A DNA stretch of 64,000 nt from Armigeres subalbatus (taxonomy: Eukaryota > Arthropoda > Insecta > Diptera > Culicidae), in contig NC_085139.1 in NCBI RefSeq assembly GCF_024139115.2, positions 16,959,284 to 17,023,283 on the forward strand, written 5' to 3'. The position numbers and the translations under genes are program-made. This document shows positions 1 to 10,699 of the stretch, one piece after another; position 1 is the stretch's first letter; each line of letters opens with the position of its first letter. Below the pieces are notes generated by a model. The model ran no database searches. It was not told the origin of the DNA and saw nothing but the letters and a program-made list of their open reading frames with translations.

Positions 1-300
1 CCTGTTTTAGCTTTAGTTCCCACCCTTTAGCTTAGTTTTAGTTTAGCTTTCCCTAGTTTAGCTCCACCCAGTTTTTAGCTTAGCTTAGCCCAGCTTAGCT
101 GTTGCTTAGCTTAGCTTTTTAGTTTAGCTAGCTGTTCTAGTTTAGCTAGCTTTTTAGCTCACCAGCTTTAGCTTAGCTTTAGCTTAGCTTTAGCTTAGCT
201 TTAGCTTAGCTTTAGCTTAGCTTTAGCTTAGCTTTAGCTTAGCTTTAGCTTAGCTTTAGCTTAGCTTTAGCTTAGCTTTAGCTTAGCTTTAGCTTAGCTT
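1..300. repeat. TTTAGCTTAGC 11-bp tandem repeat with degenerate lead-in
   Basis: Bases 164-300 are an essentially perfect tandem array of the 11-mer TTTAGCTTAGC, about 12 copies. Bases 1-163 are a degenerate mixture of TTTAGCT, TTAGC and CTAGTTTAGC steps, probably an older or unequal-exchange-scrambled part of the same array that continues left of the window. The array ends abruptly at about 301. No coding content. Confidence 0.9.
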
Positions 301-640
301 CATTGATTTGTATCATATGGATTCTTTGGCCTCTACATTACAGATTTAGCATTGTTGAGTAAATATTAACTTTTTTTCATCCGTTAACAAATTTTTCTCC
401 TTCGGAATTTCACCTTTTTGGGGTTAACTTTTTGAGAAATTTTGAGCTTCCGTAGAATTAAAATAGTAGAATCACACTTCCGCTTTTCAGATTCAAACCT
501 ATTGGATGAGCCCTTTTAAATCTTCTTGCGGATTTGAAGATTCCAATAAAGCAGTTTTTGAGTTATTTCAATCATCTCTAATGGGTTGGAAAAAATCTCT
601 GAAATAATTTCTTTGATTGAGAATGCAATGCTCTACAAAA
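301..640. other. AT-rich unique-looking DNA, no gene seen
   Basis: No ORF of note, RNA-like fold, or terminal inverted repeat was recognised. Sequence is AT-rich and not obviously repetitive. Confidence 0.4.
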
Positions 641-765
641 GAGAAGGGCCGTTAGGCCGAAAGTCATGCATCCGGAGGCCACTAGGCCGAAGTTTGTTTT
701 TTGGTCCTACAAATCATTAGGCCGAAAACATGGAGTGAGAAGTGAGACGCCAAACTTCTCACTTA
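640..765 (+). repeat. AGGCCGAA degenerate repeat block
   Basis: AGGCCGAA recurs several times (about 653, 683 and 720) with variable spacers. The block at 1360-1600 carries the same motif in the opposite orientation (TTCGGCC), so the two may be arms of one larger symmetrical repeat. Confidence 0.55.
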
Positions 766-774
766 TTATTTCTA

Positions 775-1330
775 TGAAAAAGGAAAAGTAAATAATGAGA
801 AATGAACAATGACGTCTATCACTTCTCACTTCATACTTTTCATTTCTTACTTCACACTGAAAAGTGAGTAGCGCGAAATGTGATAAGTAAGAAATGAGAA
901 GTCGGAAGTAAGAAGCAACAGGGTAGATGATCGTTTTATCACCTCTTACTTCACGTTTCTCACTTGTTACTTCTCACTTATTATTCTAACTTTTCACTAT
1001 GAGAACAAGTGAAGCGTCTCACATCTCACTTGTTACTTCTCATTTCTGTCTTCTACCAGTGCGAAGCGAGAAGTAACAAGTGAGAGTTGTTAAGAAAATT
1101 ATTTTGAGCTTTTTAGTCGAATGTCTTCATTTGTCATAAGACGAGTTTGTACAATCCCATTGAATTCCACCACTTAAGTGGTGTACTCGTCTTATGACAA
1201 GTGAAGTAAGAGTTAAGAAAAGTGAAAAAATAAAAATGATTTGTGAGAAGTGAGACATTTCATTTCTCGTTTCCCACTTCTTGTAAGAGGTGAAAAGTGA
1301 GACTTCTTACTTCTTATCAATAACCACGCT
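775..1330. repeat. CTTCTCACTT / AAGTGAGAAG low-complexity repeat
   Basis: Roughly ten-base motifs CTTCTCACTT and the complement AAGTGAGAAG are interspersed many times on both sides of a central palindrome (1131-1200). The block is therefore internally self-complementary. This is typical of mosquito low-complexity DNA and has no coding content. Confidence 0.6.
1131..1200. repeat. Short perfect palindrome with inverted arms
   Basis: Arms TTGTCATAAGACGAG (1131-1145) and its exact complement (1186-1200) flank a 16-bp perfect palindrome, CACCACTTAAGTGGTG (1168-1183). Part of the left arm (CATAAGACGAG) recurs once at about 1606, at the edge of another dispersed repeat. Confidence 0.85.
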
Positions 1331-1359
1331 TTTCACATTTACTATTGTTCCACCTTTTC

Positions 1360-1600
1360 AGCCATATGACCCTCTGAGCAAGCAATATTTGGGGTCACAT
1401 AACCCATTCGGTACAAATGGTCTGTTCTGACAAACAACATTTTTGGCCAAATGGCCCTTTCGCTCATCCGACTTTTTATGACCAAACGACATTTTCGACC
1501 ATATGTACATTTCCGCTTAATGATATTTTCGGCCTAACCTTTTCGGCCAAACGTTGAATTTGGCTAAATTGCTTTCGACCAAACGGACCTTCCCTGTTCA
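1360..1600 (-). repeat. TTTTCGGCC / GACCAAACGACA degenerate repeats
   Basis: About a dozen degenerate copies of a roughly 20-bp unit built on TTTTCGGCCAAACG and GACCAAACGACATTTTCG. It is the inverted counterpart of the 640-765 block. No coding content. Confidence 0.55.
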
Positions 1601-1603
1601 CTT

Positions 1604-1800
1604 TTCATAAGACGAGCTCGTACAATTCGATTTAATTCCACCTTTTGACTGCACCTACGACGACAGATACGTATTTCGTATCTATCAAAAGTACATTCAA
1701 GTGGCAGTGTTCCCGTAATGCGTAATGTGTCTCGAACTTCCTGTTTACCGTGAATTAATACCGCTTCCGAGGATACTTTCTTAGACTTCTGCTCGCTATC
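1604..1800. repeat. Dispersed repeat fragment beginning CATAAGACGAG
   Basis: Begins with the same CATAAGACGAG seen in the palindrome at 1131 and continues through TGACTGCACCTACGACGAC. It abuts the truncated end of the BEL/Pao relic at about 1800. Family not identified with certainty. Confidence 0.35.
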
Positions 1801-1804
1801 TATC

Positions 1805-2468
1805 ACGACCAGAAAAGCCAGCTTAACAGCGAGTTGATGATTGCTTCGGCCTCCAGCATGATCGTTTCTCGAGGTACTGGTACCTCATCACTAGGATGGC
1901 GGATACAATCGGATATTGCCTTCATCGCAACTTTCACGGACTTGACCATAAGTTTCCAAGGTCCTCCCAGATGTATAACTGCTGGAACGTTTAAATGTCA
2001 TTGACTATTCACGTTGGTATATGTGGCTTCACAGTTCTGGACGATGTTCTGAAGTTTCGGTTTTTCCGAAAACACCTCAAGTGGTGTGCCGCGTCTGGCT
2101 ATTAATCGTCTGAAGGCCATAATGCTGACACGTTAATAAACAAATCCACCTCTTTACTATACTGCGTCCGACTTTGACCACGAACAGTCCCATGTAAACG
2201 TGACTTGAACGAACGAACAAAAGGTGTTAGGCGATCCTTTGATAGTGGTGCCACCGTCGGCGGCATTGGAACTTACTTAATTTTGCAATACTGGGAAATT
2301 CGACTGACTGTGCGTACGAGAATTCGGAGCTTAGGAATGTGAAACTGCCTTGTTTCATTGCACACATTTTCTTAATTGGCATGGTGAAACTGCCGATGAA
2401 CGTGTTCAACGCGAAGATAGGTTATGTGATGATTCCTGTATAACACTGCAGGGTATTTTGTTATATGT
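1805..2468 (-). pseudogene. BEL/Pao integrase, C-terminal part (broken)
   Basis: On the minus strand, different frames give fragments of the BEL/Pao integrase core. They include an HHVT-like zinc-binding region read here as HHIT, a KRW.CL.T-like strand, RRLIARRGTPLEVFSE, a PAVIHLGGPWK-like stretch and VKSVKVAMKAI...LEAEAIINS. These run in family order, so the segment is colinear integrase sequence. The N-terminal part of the same integrase lies beyond the RTE at 4598-4930, and the reading resumes across the duplicated ACGTGTATGCA. Several internal stops and frame changes are present, so it is a pseudogene. Confidence 0.7.
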
Positions 2469-2479
2469 ACGTGTATGCA

Positions 2480-4563
2480 TCTCGAGGCAGCGTTGCCGGA
2501 AGAGGGTGAGCTCGATGGGGCCCCTCTTGAGGACTGCTGGAATACAGTCAAAGCAGCCATTAACGACGCAGCGGAGAACAACGTCGGGTATATGGATCGA
2601 AATCGACGGAACGATTGGTTCGACGAAGAGTGCAGACAGATTCGGGAGGAGAAGGACGCAGCGCGGGCGGTCGCGTTGCAGCAAGGTACCCGGCAGAACG
2701 TGGAACGTTATAGACGGAAGCGGAGACAGCAGACCCGCCTTTTCAGGAGAAGAAACGCCGCCTGGAAGAAGCGGAGTGCGAGGAGATGGAACAGCTGTGC
2801 CGTTCTCAAGATACACGCAAGTTCTATCAGAAGCTCAACGCATCCCGCAAAGGCTTCGTGCCGCGAGCCGAAATGTGCCGGGATAAGGATGGGAGCATCT
2901 TGACGGACGAACGTGTGGTGATCGAAAGGTGGAAGCAGCACTACGAGGAACATCTGAATGGCGCTGAGAGTACAGGCAGTGAAAGTCAAGGCAGCGGAGG
3001 AGATGACAACGTCAGTTCAGCGGACGATGGAAGCCAACCAGCCCCCACCTTGAGGGAAGTTAAGGATGCCATTCAACAGCTAAAGACCAATAAAGCAGCT
3101 GGTAAGGATGGTATCGGAGCTGAGCTCATCAAGATGGGCCCGGAAAAGCTGGCCACTTGCCTGCACAAGCTGATAGTCAGAATCTGGGAAACTGAACAGC
3201 TACCGGAGGAGTGGAAGGAAGGGGTTATATGCCCCATCTACAAGAAAGGCGACAAACTGGAGTGTGAGAACTTTCGAGCGATCACCATCCTTAATGCCGC
3301 CTACAAAGTGATATCCCAAATCATCTTCCGTCGTCTGTCACCATTAGTGAACGAGTTCGTGGGAAGTTATCAAGCCGGCTTCGTTGACGGCCGCTCGACA
3401 ACGGACCAGATCTTTACTGTACGGCAAATCCTTCCAAAATGCCGTGAATACCAGGTCCCAACGCACCATCTGTTCGTTGATTTCAAGGCGGCATACGACA
3501 GTATAGACCGCGTAGAGCTATGGAAAATTATGGACGAGAACAGCTTCTCTGCGAAGCTTACCAGACTGATCAAAGCAACGGTGGATGGTGTGCAAAACTG
3601 TGTGAAGATTTCGGGCGAACACTCCAGTTCGTTCGAATCCCACCGGGGACTAAGACAAGGGGAAGGACTTTTGTGCCTGATGCTCAACATTGCGCTAAAA
3701 GGTGTCATGCGGAGAGCCGGGTGTAACAGCCGCGGTACGATTTTCAATAGATCCAGTCAATTTATTTGCTTCGCGGATGACATGGACATTGTCGGCCGAA
3801 CATTTGCAAAGGTGGCAGAACTGTACACCCGCCTGAAACGTGAAGCAACAAAAGTTGGACTGGTGGTGAATGCGTCAAAGACAAAGTACATGCTTGTGGG
3901 CGGAACCGAGCGCGACAGGGCCCGCCTGGGAAGCAGTGTTACGATAGACGGGGATACCTTCGAAGTGGTCGAGGAATTCGTCTACCTCGGATCCTTGCTA
4001 ACGGCTGACAACAACGTTAGCCGTGAAATACGAAGGCGCATCATCAGTGGAAGTCGGCCTACTACGGGCTCCAGAAGAAACTGCGGTCGAAAAAGATTCG
4101 CCACCGCACCAAATGTGTCATGTACAAGACGCTTATAAGACCGGTTGTCCTCTACGGACATGAAACATGGACAATGCTCGAGGAGGACTTGCAAGCACTC
4201 GGAGTATTCGAGAGACGGGTGCTTAGGACCATCTTTGGCGGTGTGCAAGAAGACGGTGTGTGGCGGCGAAGAATGAACCATGAGCTCGCCCAACTCTACG
4301 GCGAACCCAGTATCCAGAAGGTAGCTAAAGCCGGAAGGGTACGATGGGCAGGACATGTTGCAAGAATGCCGGACAGCAACCCTGCAAAGATGGTGTTCGC
4401 TTCCGATCCGGCAGGTACGAGACGGCGTGGAGCGCAGCGAGCGAGATGGGCAGACCAGGTGCAGAACGACTTGGCGAGCGTGGGGCGTATCCGAGGATGG
4501 AGAGATGCGGCCTCGAACCGTGTATTGTGGCGTCAAATTGTTGATTCAGTGTTATCTGTTTAG
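2480..4563 (+). pseudogene. RTE reverse transcriptase ORF, two frameshifts
   Basis: The reading uses three frames: about 2480-2780 (linker with RNDWFDEEC), 2786 to about 4050 (RT), and about 4060-4563 (C-terminal domain). Visible RT motifs are NKAAGKDGIGAEL, the ICPIYKKGD...NFRAITILNAAYK block, HHLFVDFKAAYDS, SHRGLRQGEG and the catalytic FADD at 3770-3781 (CFADDMDIV). The C-terminal frame has YKTLIRPVVLYGHETW and RWAGHVARM, typical of RTE/JAM1 proteins. The GLRQGD block reads GLRQGEG here. Frameshifts near 2780 and 4050, and the missing endonuclease, make it inactive. Confidence 0.85.
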
Positions 4564-4586
4564 ATGTTAACTAAATAAATGAATGA
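2480..4586 (+). mobile_element. RTE-clade (JAM1-like) non-LTR retrotransposon, 5'-truncated
   Basis: The element is flanked by a perfect 11-bp target duplication ACGTGTATGCA (2469-2479 and 4587-4597). It ends in a short AAATAAATGAATGAA-type tail right after the ORF stop, as expected of RTE elements with minimal 3' UTRs. The 5' end is truncated, with the endonuclease missing, so it starts at the linker upstream of the reverse transcriptase. Protein content is colinear with the longer copy at 11075-14327. It lies inside the integrase of the BEL/Pao relic and is younger than it. Confidence 0.9.
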
Positions 4587-4597
4587 ACGTGTATGCA

Positions 4598-6440
4598 AAG
4601 TGCGGTGTTGTATATGCACTTCCTATTCGACCGCATACACGAAAGATCCCATACTCGTCCATACTCCGTCTCATACTCGCAGATGGATACCGTAGTGAAC
4701 TCCGCTTTCCAACGTTGAGACTTCCTCGTAACTCGCCAATCTCCTCCAAATACATTTTCGCTTGGACCTGGTGCATTAATGTCTGCTCTGCCTTCCCAAA
4801 ATCTCATTGGTCCAACCAATCTCGACGGCTTTTCTCTAATGACGTTTTCTTTCAGATCCACACCGCCAGACCAACGTACATGCAATCGACCGAACTAAAC
4901 GATTTCGTTCAACATCGACGATCACTTAAACCAGTGGAGTAGCCACGGGGGTGGTTTTGGACATAAAACCCATAAACCCAGTGACAAAATATTTAGAAGA
5001 ATTTTTTTTTTCGAACGTTCTCGAATTAAAAAAAAATGTTCGGACAATCCCCCCCCCCCCCCCAATTTTCTGACTACGCCACTGACTTAAACCGTTTGAT
5101 GCACAGCTAGTAGGTGGCGTTCTTCCTTCGTCACCTCTACTTCTTTTACAGTTACGGTTTGACTAGGCCAGGCTCGTTTGAAACTCTTAGAAACGATGGA
5201 CCTTGATATCAGTGGTTTTCTGGATCTACCAGATGTACCAGTACGATCTACGATGTACCAGAGTTCCATTCCGTTGCGTCGTCTGCCACGTTAAGCTTTG
5301 AGGGCACAGAATTCCATTCGTCCACACTGGTCTGCGGGGAAAGAATTTCTCCTACACGGAAAGAAACAAACTGGTGATAAGGGAAATGACGGCTTAGGCA
5401 GGTTTTGTTCTATTATTGTCAGCCAGGCCAATATTGTAGCTGTATAAATAACGTCTTTGTGTTTTGATGGTGAGTGCCGAACACACGCTTTTCAGTTATC
5501 GCGAACAAATCTTGGCAGCCTAAAGCTCTAAACGATGAATCGAGAGTGTTTTGAGTGGAGCTTCTTTTGTTTTTGCTGCTATAAACGAACAATAGCTTCT
5601 TCCATCGAGTCCTGTGGAGAAGAATACTCCATTCGGCGTAGGTTCATCGAGGAGCTGTAGCCCATCAAGTAAGTAAGCTTCTTCCATTGAAAGTCGTTAT
5701 CCTCAAAAATGCGACACAAGCGCATGCTACTTTGCTGGCATCCGTAAACAGTTGCACTTCAATTTACCCAACTTCTGACGGAAGAATATCCCCGAAAAGG
5801 CACTTCGCATGTTGACAAGTACAGCTCAACCCGTCTGTTCCAAAGGTCGTACAGTTTCTCTGCAATGTCCCAGTTTGTATCCGTACGCCAAATCTCTTGT
5901 ATTAAAATTTTGCCTTTTCACCACAAAGTGCGCCACAAACCCCAGCAGATCGTACAGTCCCATTACAGTGCGCAGAAATACACGTCTTGTCGGAACCCCT
6001 TTGCCTTTTCAAAAAAAAAAAAATCATCCGATCCAGTCCAATCAAATGATCTTCGATAGGGACCCATACAACTCCCAGGATGCGCTCAAAAGCATTGGCC
6101 TTCTCCTTGTTGAGGGATTTACTAAATGCCGACTCGGTTTCTCCGAGAAGATCTAGTATCTCCATCGAGTTGGACAGAATTTTACCGATTTCGAAGCCTG
6201 CTGCTGCGTGGGTATTCTGTACAAGGACTGCTTCCTTCACTGAGTTGACGCTATCGAGGAAGTTCCACATAGTGATTTTGATGATCGCATCGACTGCGCT
6301 GGGGTATTGTTCCGCAAAGTCAGTGCATTCCTGAAGAGCTGGTCACTTTAAACATAGTGACGTTTAGAAACACTGCGACCATTTATCTTCATTGCGAATC
6401 AGGATTGTGGAGTTTGGTATTAGGATTCTGATAGGTTTTC
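4598..6440 (-). pseudogene. BEL/Pao RT end, RNase H and integrase N-terminus (broken)
   Basis: Minus-strand fragments, in order from 6440 down, are as follows. NFLDSVNSVKEAV...AAAGFEIGKILSNS is at the RT palm exit; the residues where YVDD is expected are altered to a TMWN-like reading. Then come a MGLYDLLGFVAHFVVK-like connector (about 5905-6000) and TDASKVACACVAF, the RNase H strand (about 5730). VPSKLNVADDAT follows, with WYQGPSFL (about 5190-5330), and RAEQTLMHQVQAK...GIFRVCGRIGSA (about 4620-4800) is the integrase lead-in. The order matches BEL/Pao pol. Frames change repeatedly, and the catalytic YVDD is lost. Confidence 0.7.
4932..5084. mobile_element. hAT-type MITE, 153 bp
   Basis: The ends are CAGTGGAGTAGCC and GACTACGCCACTG, imperfect terminal inverted repeats of the CAGTGGCGTAG type. 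A perfect 8-bp target duplication ACTTAAAC flanks it (4924-4931 and 5085-5092), the hallmark of hAT insertions. The interior has poly-A/T and a run of 15 C at about 5049. No coding capacity. It sits in the BEL/Pao relic. Confidence 0.9.
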
Positions 6441-6444
6441 CGGA

Positions 6445-6720
6445 AACATGACCTTTAAGTGGTCTTGTTGTGTAAGGGTTATCAGACCAAAAAAAACTGT
6501 TTATTTTCAAAAATTTAAACACATTGTTTTTGACAAAGTTTTTATAGTAACGAGTTGCAAAAGTGTTTTGACTTCAACCACTCACGATTTTGAGACGAAA
6601 TTTGGGTTAATATCCAAGAAAACGTGGTGGCGCATTTTACCCAACCGGCGCATTTCATACATATCTCCCCTACGTTGTTCATGCGGCATGTAAAACTTGA
6701 TGAAAAACGAATGCAACATC
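6445..6720. other. Possible degenerate MITE remnant
   Basis: The right side ends in TCTCCCCTACG and contains GGCGCATTTTACCC, resembling the ends of the TA-flanked MITE at 59748-60258 (CCCC / AAAATGCACC). No matching left end was found, so this is only a suspected remnant. Confidence 0.25.
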
Positions 6721-8120
6721 CTCAACTGGTAGATAGGCTAAGGCTAATAGATAGGTAGATAGGCTAAGATCGGAGTTCAGATGTACGACCCTATTTGTGA
6801 ACACGAAACAAGAAAACATTAGAAAATCTCAAATTGTTGTGGAACCAAATACTGAATTAGTTGAAAATCCGCTAAAAACGTTGTTGATTGGGTATTGTTT
6901 TGCAGTCATGTGAATCCGATCTTTCCTCAAGGTGAATCGCGATAAAATCCATTTTGAAATCTACCTATATCAAGCCTTCAGGGACACAAATCTCCAAAAG
7001 CAAGCGACACGCAACATCGCAAACCACTTTTCATTTTTGTTTCGGTGCAGCACGCACGAAAAATAATGTTTTAATTTGCAAAGCCTGTCAATAGGCTTTG
7101 TGCCAACAAAAACACGAAGTGAGGACTAGGACGACCATAACTGATAACTTGAGGAGGTAAAGATATCGAATAAATATCTGATAAATTAGATTTCTTTTTC
7201 TAAAGTACATTGAATGGTTTAATTAATTGAAGCTACATTGTTCAAAACCGGGTGAGAATGGTATTCAATACCGGAAGCTTCGACCCAACTATTTCCACTT
7301 GGGAACCGCTTCCCGCACAACACATTCGCATCAGTAAGTTCTGGGCCCACCACAACTGACGTTGTTGCTGCTGTTTGTTGTTGATCGGTGCTTCTTTTTT
7401 TGTATGTGTGGTCTCAAAGATAAAACAGGTATGGGAAACAGGTAACATCAACAAAGAGAACCTGCTGCTTATCCGATAACACCGAATACGCTCTCACGCG
7501 CGGCGAGCAAACTCTACCATGAAGCCACACTCTACGGTGGTAGGCAACAGCGTTTGGCTCGGTAGGCGTGCGAGAGCCAGAGAGGAACGCAATTAACGAA
7601 CGACCTGTCGCGTGCCTGTTGATGAACGGGCTCTGAAATACCACCTTCCACACTAAAGTCAGTCCACACAACACACTACCGCGACGTGGTGTAGGGTCGC
7701 TCGTTGTTCCTCTCTAGGCTTGTGTCTGTGAGGTCAGAATTGCATGCTGTCCGATTCTAGGACAGTGTGGACGTTGGGGGTGGCGGGATGGCGATTACAG
7801 CATCCAGTCTCAGCCAGATCTGGCCCCTTGTGTGAGAACGAATCGAAGCCTGTTGCTAATTTTGTGTTTTTTTTGTTCCATCGCGATTTTTTCCTTATTC
7901 GCTTTGTTTCGACGACGCGGCTACCCGAACAAAATAGTTTGTTTTGAACGGATTGATGTTTTCTGCAGAATTTTGTAGTTGTATATTGGGTAGAAGTCCT
8001 GTTCATATTTCATAACCAATTCCACAATGTGGAATTCCAGCTTCCCCCTTTGATAGTAAAACTAGAATTTCATAGAAAGGACCTTGCTGAACGCACACAA
8101 GTTGTTAAATTCTATTAAGC
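6721..8120. other. No gene recognised; GC-richer patch at 7290-7760
   Basis: A short GGTAGATAGGCTAAG duplication lies at 6727-6775. Bases 7290-7760 are richer in GC than the surroundings. They contain a donor-like CAGTAAGT (7332) and an initiator-like TCAGTC (7659) followed by CGACGTGG, which might be promoter or 5'-UTR sequence of an unseen gene. The downstream-promoter spacing is not canonical and no ORF is convincing. Confidence 0.25.
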
Positions 8121-8124
8121 ATGT

Positions 8125-8418
8125 ACATTTAGGGGAAGAGGCCCCAACTATGCGTGTTCGGTATTTGAGACAAAGTTTGTCAGAATTAAATTATTCAGTA
8201 TTGATAGTTACAACCAATAAAATATGATTATCAAGCGCTTGTATGTAAGCTCTATTCTTTCGCCGGGCAGACATTCGAAGCAAAAAATAAGCACATTTTC
8301 GGAATATAAATCAAAACGGTACCAATAGTTCCGTTCAGATGACATTTAAGATTTAAACGAAGATATCTGACAGATAAGCTCTCATTCATCGGGTTTATGT
8401 TCTATTAGTCCTCTTTTA
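8125..8418. mobile_element. Possible small inverted-repeat element
   Basis: It begins TTTAGGGGAAGAGGCCCC and ends with TAGTCCTCTTTTA, which could be weakly matching terminal inverted repeats (GAAGAGG / CCTCTTTT). No target duplication was seen. The element is followed at once by RTE-like 5' sequence. Confidence 0.25.
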
Positions 8419-8720
8419 GGGGCAACAGGGACTATGTCCAAGGGCTTTATGACCCCTCCCCAAGTGATTGCGTTTGGTTTGGTTTGGCAGTGGGCTTTAA
8501 TAAACCTCTCCCAAAGGCCACAAGTATTCGGAAGCAGACACTATCAAAGCGACCGTAAGATCCTGATGGCATACTGGCTGCGTGTTACTGGATTATGTTT
8601 TGAATATTGTAATACTGTAAAGCGAGGGCTGGTAGCCTGGACAGTGGACATTCTATTCTCTTAGTAAGGCCTAATGGTCAGGCTGTCTTCCTTCCCATAA
8701 AACCGTGGCGGACATTGAAG
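8418..8720 (+). mobile_element. RTE 5'-end-like fragment
   Basis: GGGGCAACAGGGACTATGTC and the following GGGCTTTATGACCCCTCCCC closely match the 5' end of the full-length RTE at 11075 (GGGGCAGCAGGGACTATGTC, then GGGCTTGACGATCCCTCCCC). Further shared stretches (CAGTGGGC, AAACCTCT, CAAAGCGACCGT) appear in the same order. Similarity fades by about 8600-8720. Confidence 0.65.
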
Positions 8721-9640
8721 CACGCGGTATAATCCTGTCACACAGTTGTCAAACTGCGTGGGGTAGGCACAGATGCTCTTTGACTAGCGCTGATCTGGCT
8801 CTGAACACGAAAGTGTCAACCCTCGCATGGCCTCCCTGCATGCCGCAAGCCATGGGATCAATAAGGTGACATCACCAGCAGGATTCGACCGCAGCCGCAA
8901 AGGGGACCCACCAGCAATGATTTTTTGAAAAAAAAAAAATGGTCGGAGGAGCGGTGTCTGGCAGTAAGGAGGACCCTTTTGCTAGACGATGTGGCCTTAA
9001 TCGGTCACCGACGTTTCAGATGTAATCATGTCTTTTCTGGATACCCGCGTAAACTATAGTAAGGATCTAAAACAGGCCGTACTGACCCTCTGCGCTCTAG
9101 TCGTGGGGGCGAACTCGGAGTGGAAGATTTTGCTGAAGGCCAGTAAGAAGGTGGAGCACAAGATCCGCATTCTTACTGAGGAGAAGGAGTTGGCGATGAG
9201 CCAGGGTGGAGGCCGAATCGGAGATTTGTCTCCTTACTGAGAGGAAACGGCTGGCGGAGAGCCAGACTGCGGAACTCCAAAAGCGGATGGCCATCAGCGG
9301 TGCAACTCTAAAGCTAAGTGAGGTCATGCAGGACACGGACCTGATTGTAGCTAAAAGGGTTACAGTGCCGCATAAGAGGAGAGATGCGAAAACTCTCCCG
9401 GAGAGCGCCCTGATGATGTGGCCCTACTAGCGCCACAGCACTCTGAGATTCAGTCGAACTAGGTCGAACACTCCTCTACGATGGATCTTATCATCATCGT
9501 CAGCAAAACCTAATTGATGGATATCAACAAGAAAAACGCCTCCAATGTTACAGTAGCGGGGCAAGCAGTGGAGAAGGTCGAAATTTTGTAATATCTTGGC
9601 AGCCAGAAGGCGAAACCAAGATTGACATAGGAGCATGGAT
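8720..9640 (+). pseudogene. Retroelement ORF1-like coiled-coil remnant (uncertain)
   Basis: Two overlapping frames (9028-9240 and 9206-9430) read as one charged, helix-prone protein, including SEWKILLKASKKVEHKIR and LTERKRLAESQTAELQKRM. A frame change lies near 9210. Heptad-like Leu/Ile spacing suggests a coiled coil, as in LINE ORF1 proteins. Its position directly after RTE-like 5' sequence supports a retroelement origin. No diagnostic motif is visible, so the family is unknown. Confidence 0.35.
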
Positions 9641-10047
9641 CATTAAGGCTAGTTTTGCTTTATCGAGTTTACGGAACATACGGAGATTCAATCAGATTAG
9701 TCAACGCACCAAAATTTCAATTCTAACGTGAAATCTGCGTTTTTATATGTCAGTGATGTGTCATATGGTGTGTATCATCAGAGATCTCGCAGATACAGCA
9801 AGCATTCATCAGTCTATGCAAACCAACCTATGATTTACAATATTCGGGTCTTGTTGTGGTCACAATTCGTCACAAGTCTTTTCCTGCAAAAGACCGAGCA
9901 GCAGAAATAAGAGAAATCAAAGCTAGCTTTAATTGTCTGAGAATAGGGCATAGGAGCAGTGCGTACAAATTGTCTTCTACTTGTTGGGAATGGGAAGGCA
10001 AACACCATCTTGAATCTGACGGTTCTTGATCGACACCTGGATCCGAT
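9640..10047. other. Unannotated flank of SINE insertion
   Basis: Nothing recognisable. AT-rich sequence that formed the landing site of the SINE at 10067-10680. Confidence 0.35.
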
Positions 10048-10066
10048 GTTTCGGATTCAAATACAG

Positions 10067-10680
10067 CTTGAGCTTGAGCTTGATTGACTGCTCGTAGTTG
10101 CTACTCCATTATGACCAGATCAGCTGTTCTTGCACAGGGAACCAACAGATGTTTGCTTGGGACTAGCACACATCTTCAATGTACAAGTACTGGTGATCTC
10201 ATTTGTTAGGTCAAACTGGCGCCTGCCACGTCAGAATGCAAGCCAATGTAGGGAAGAGGGAGGAAATGACGATGCAATCACTCGCCCACTGCAAGCCGAA
10301 TATACCTCTGCACTTGCCACGAGTTCATGCGGAATTTGTTGGAATTTTTGGTTTGGTTCGAGAGGCGGATTTCCGTCTTGGTTAACGAGCTGCCAATGTG
10401 ATAGATAGAGAAGGCAACTGATGGAATTTCTAATTAGATGTAGAAAACGAGCCTATAGTTCATTTCCAATTCTAGCAGATTATTGTTAGAATACTCAAGT
10501 TGAAGGTATAGGAATAGTAATGGAAACGGTATGGAAGTCCATTTCCAGTTCTAGCGATTGCTAGAACATGAGAAATATAGAGAAAGATACAAAGTAGGAG
10601 AATGGAATGGACATGGGATTGAACCCACGACCTCCTGCGTATGAGGCAGAAGCAGTAGCCATATGACTACCAAGCCCGCT
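10067..10680 (-). mobile_element. Full-length tRNA-derived SINE, 614 bp
   Basis: On the minus strand it begins AGCGGGCTTGGTAGTCAT, contains a B-box-like GGTTCAATCC after GGTCGTG, has a roughly 500-bp non-tRNA body, and ends in (AAGCTC)n. It is bounded by a perfect 19-bp target duplication (CTGTATTTGAATCCGAAAC on the minus strand; 10048-10066 and 10681-10699). This fixes both ends of the family exactly and makes it the reference for the copies at 32172 and 40588. Apparent short ORFs inside are chance. Polymerase III transcription is expected from the tRNA head. Confidence 0.92.
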
Positions 10681-10699
10681 GTTTCGGATTCAAATACAG

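Larger units (their letters stand above)
1800..6440 (-). mobile_element. BEL/Pao LTR retrotransposon relic, split by two younger insertions
   Basis: Minus-strand conceptual translation, in many frames, follows the BEL/Pao pol order. From about 6440 downward there is the end of RT and the connecting region, RNase H, the NVADDAT-type spacer, and then integrase down to about 1800. It is interrupted by an RTE element (2480-4586) and a hAT-type MITE (4932-5084), each with its own target duplication. No LTR, gag or protease part was found, and both ends are truncated. Stops and frameshifts throughout make it non-functional. The BEL/Pao assignment rests on motif-level recognition. Confidence 0.8.

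Noticed and set aside
7655..7690. Initiator plus downstream promoter element
   Set aside because: TCAGTC is present, but the CGACGTGG falls at about +22 to +29 rather than the +28 start expected, and no TATA or gene follows.
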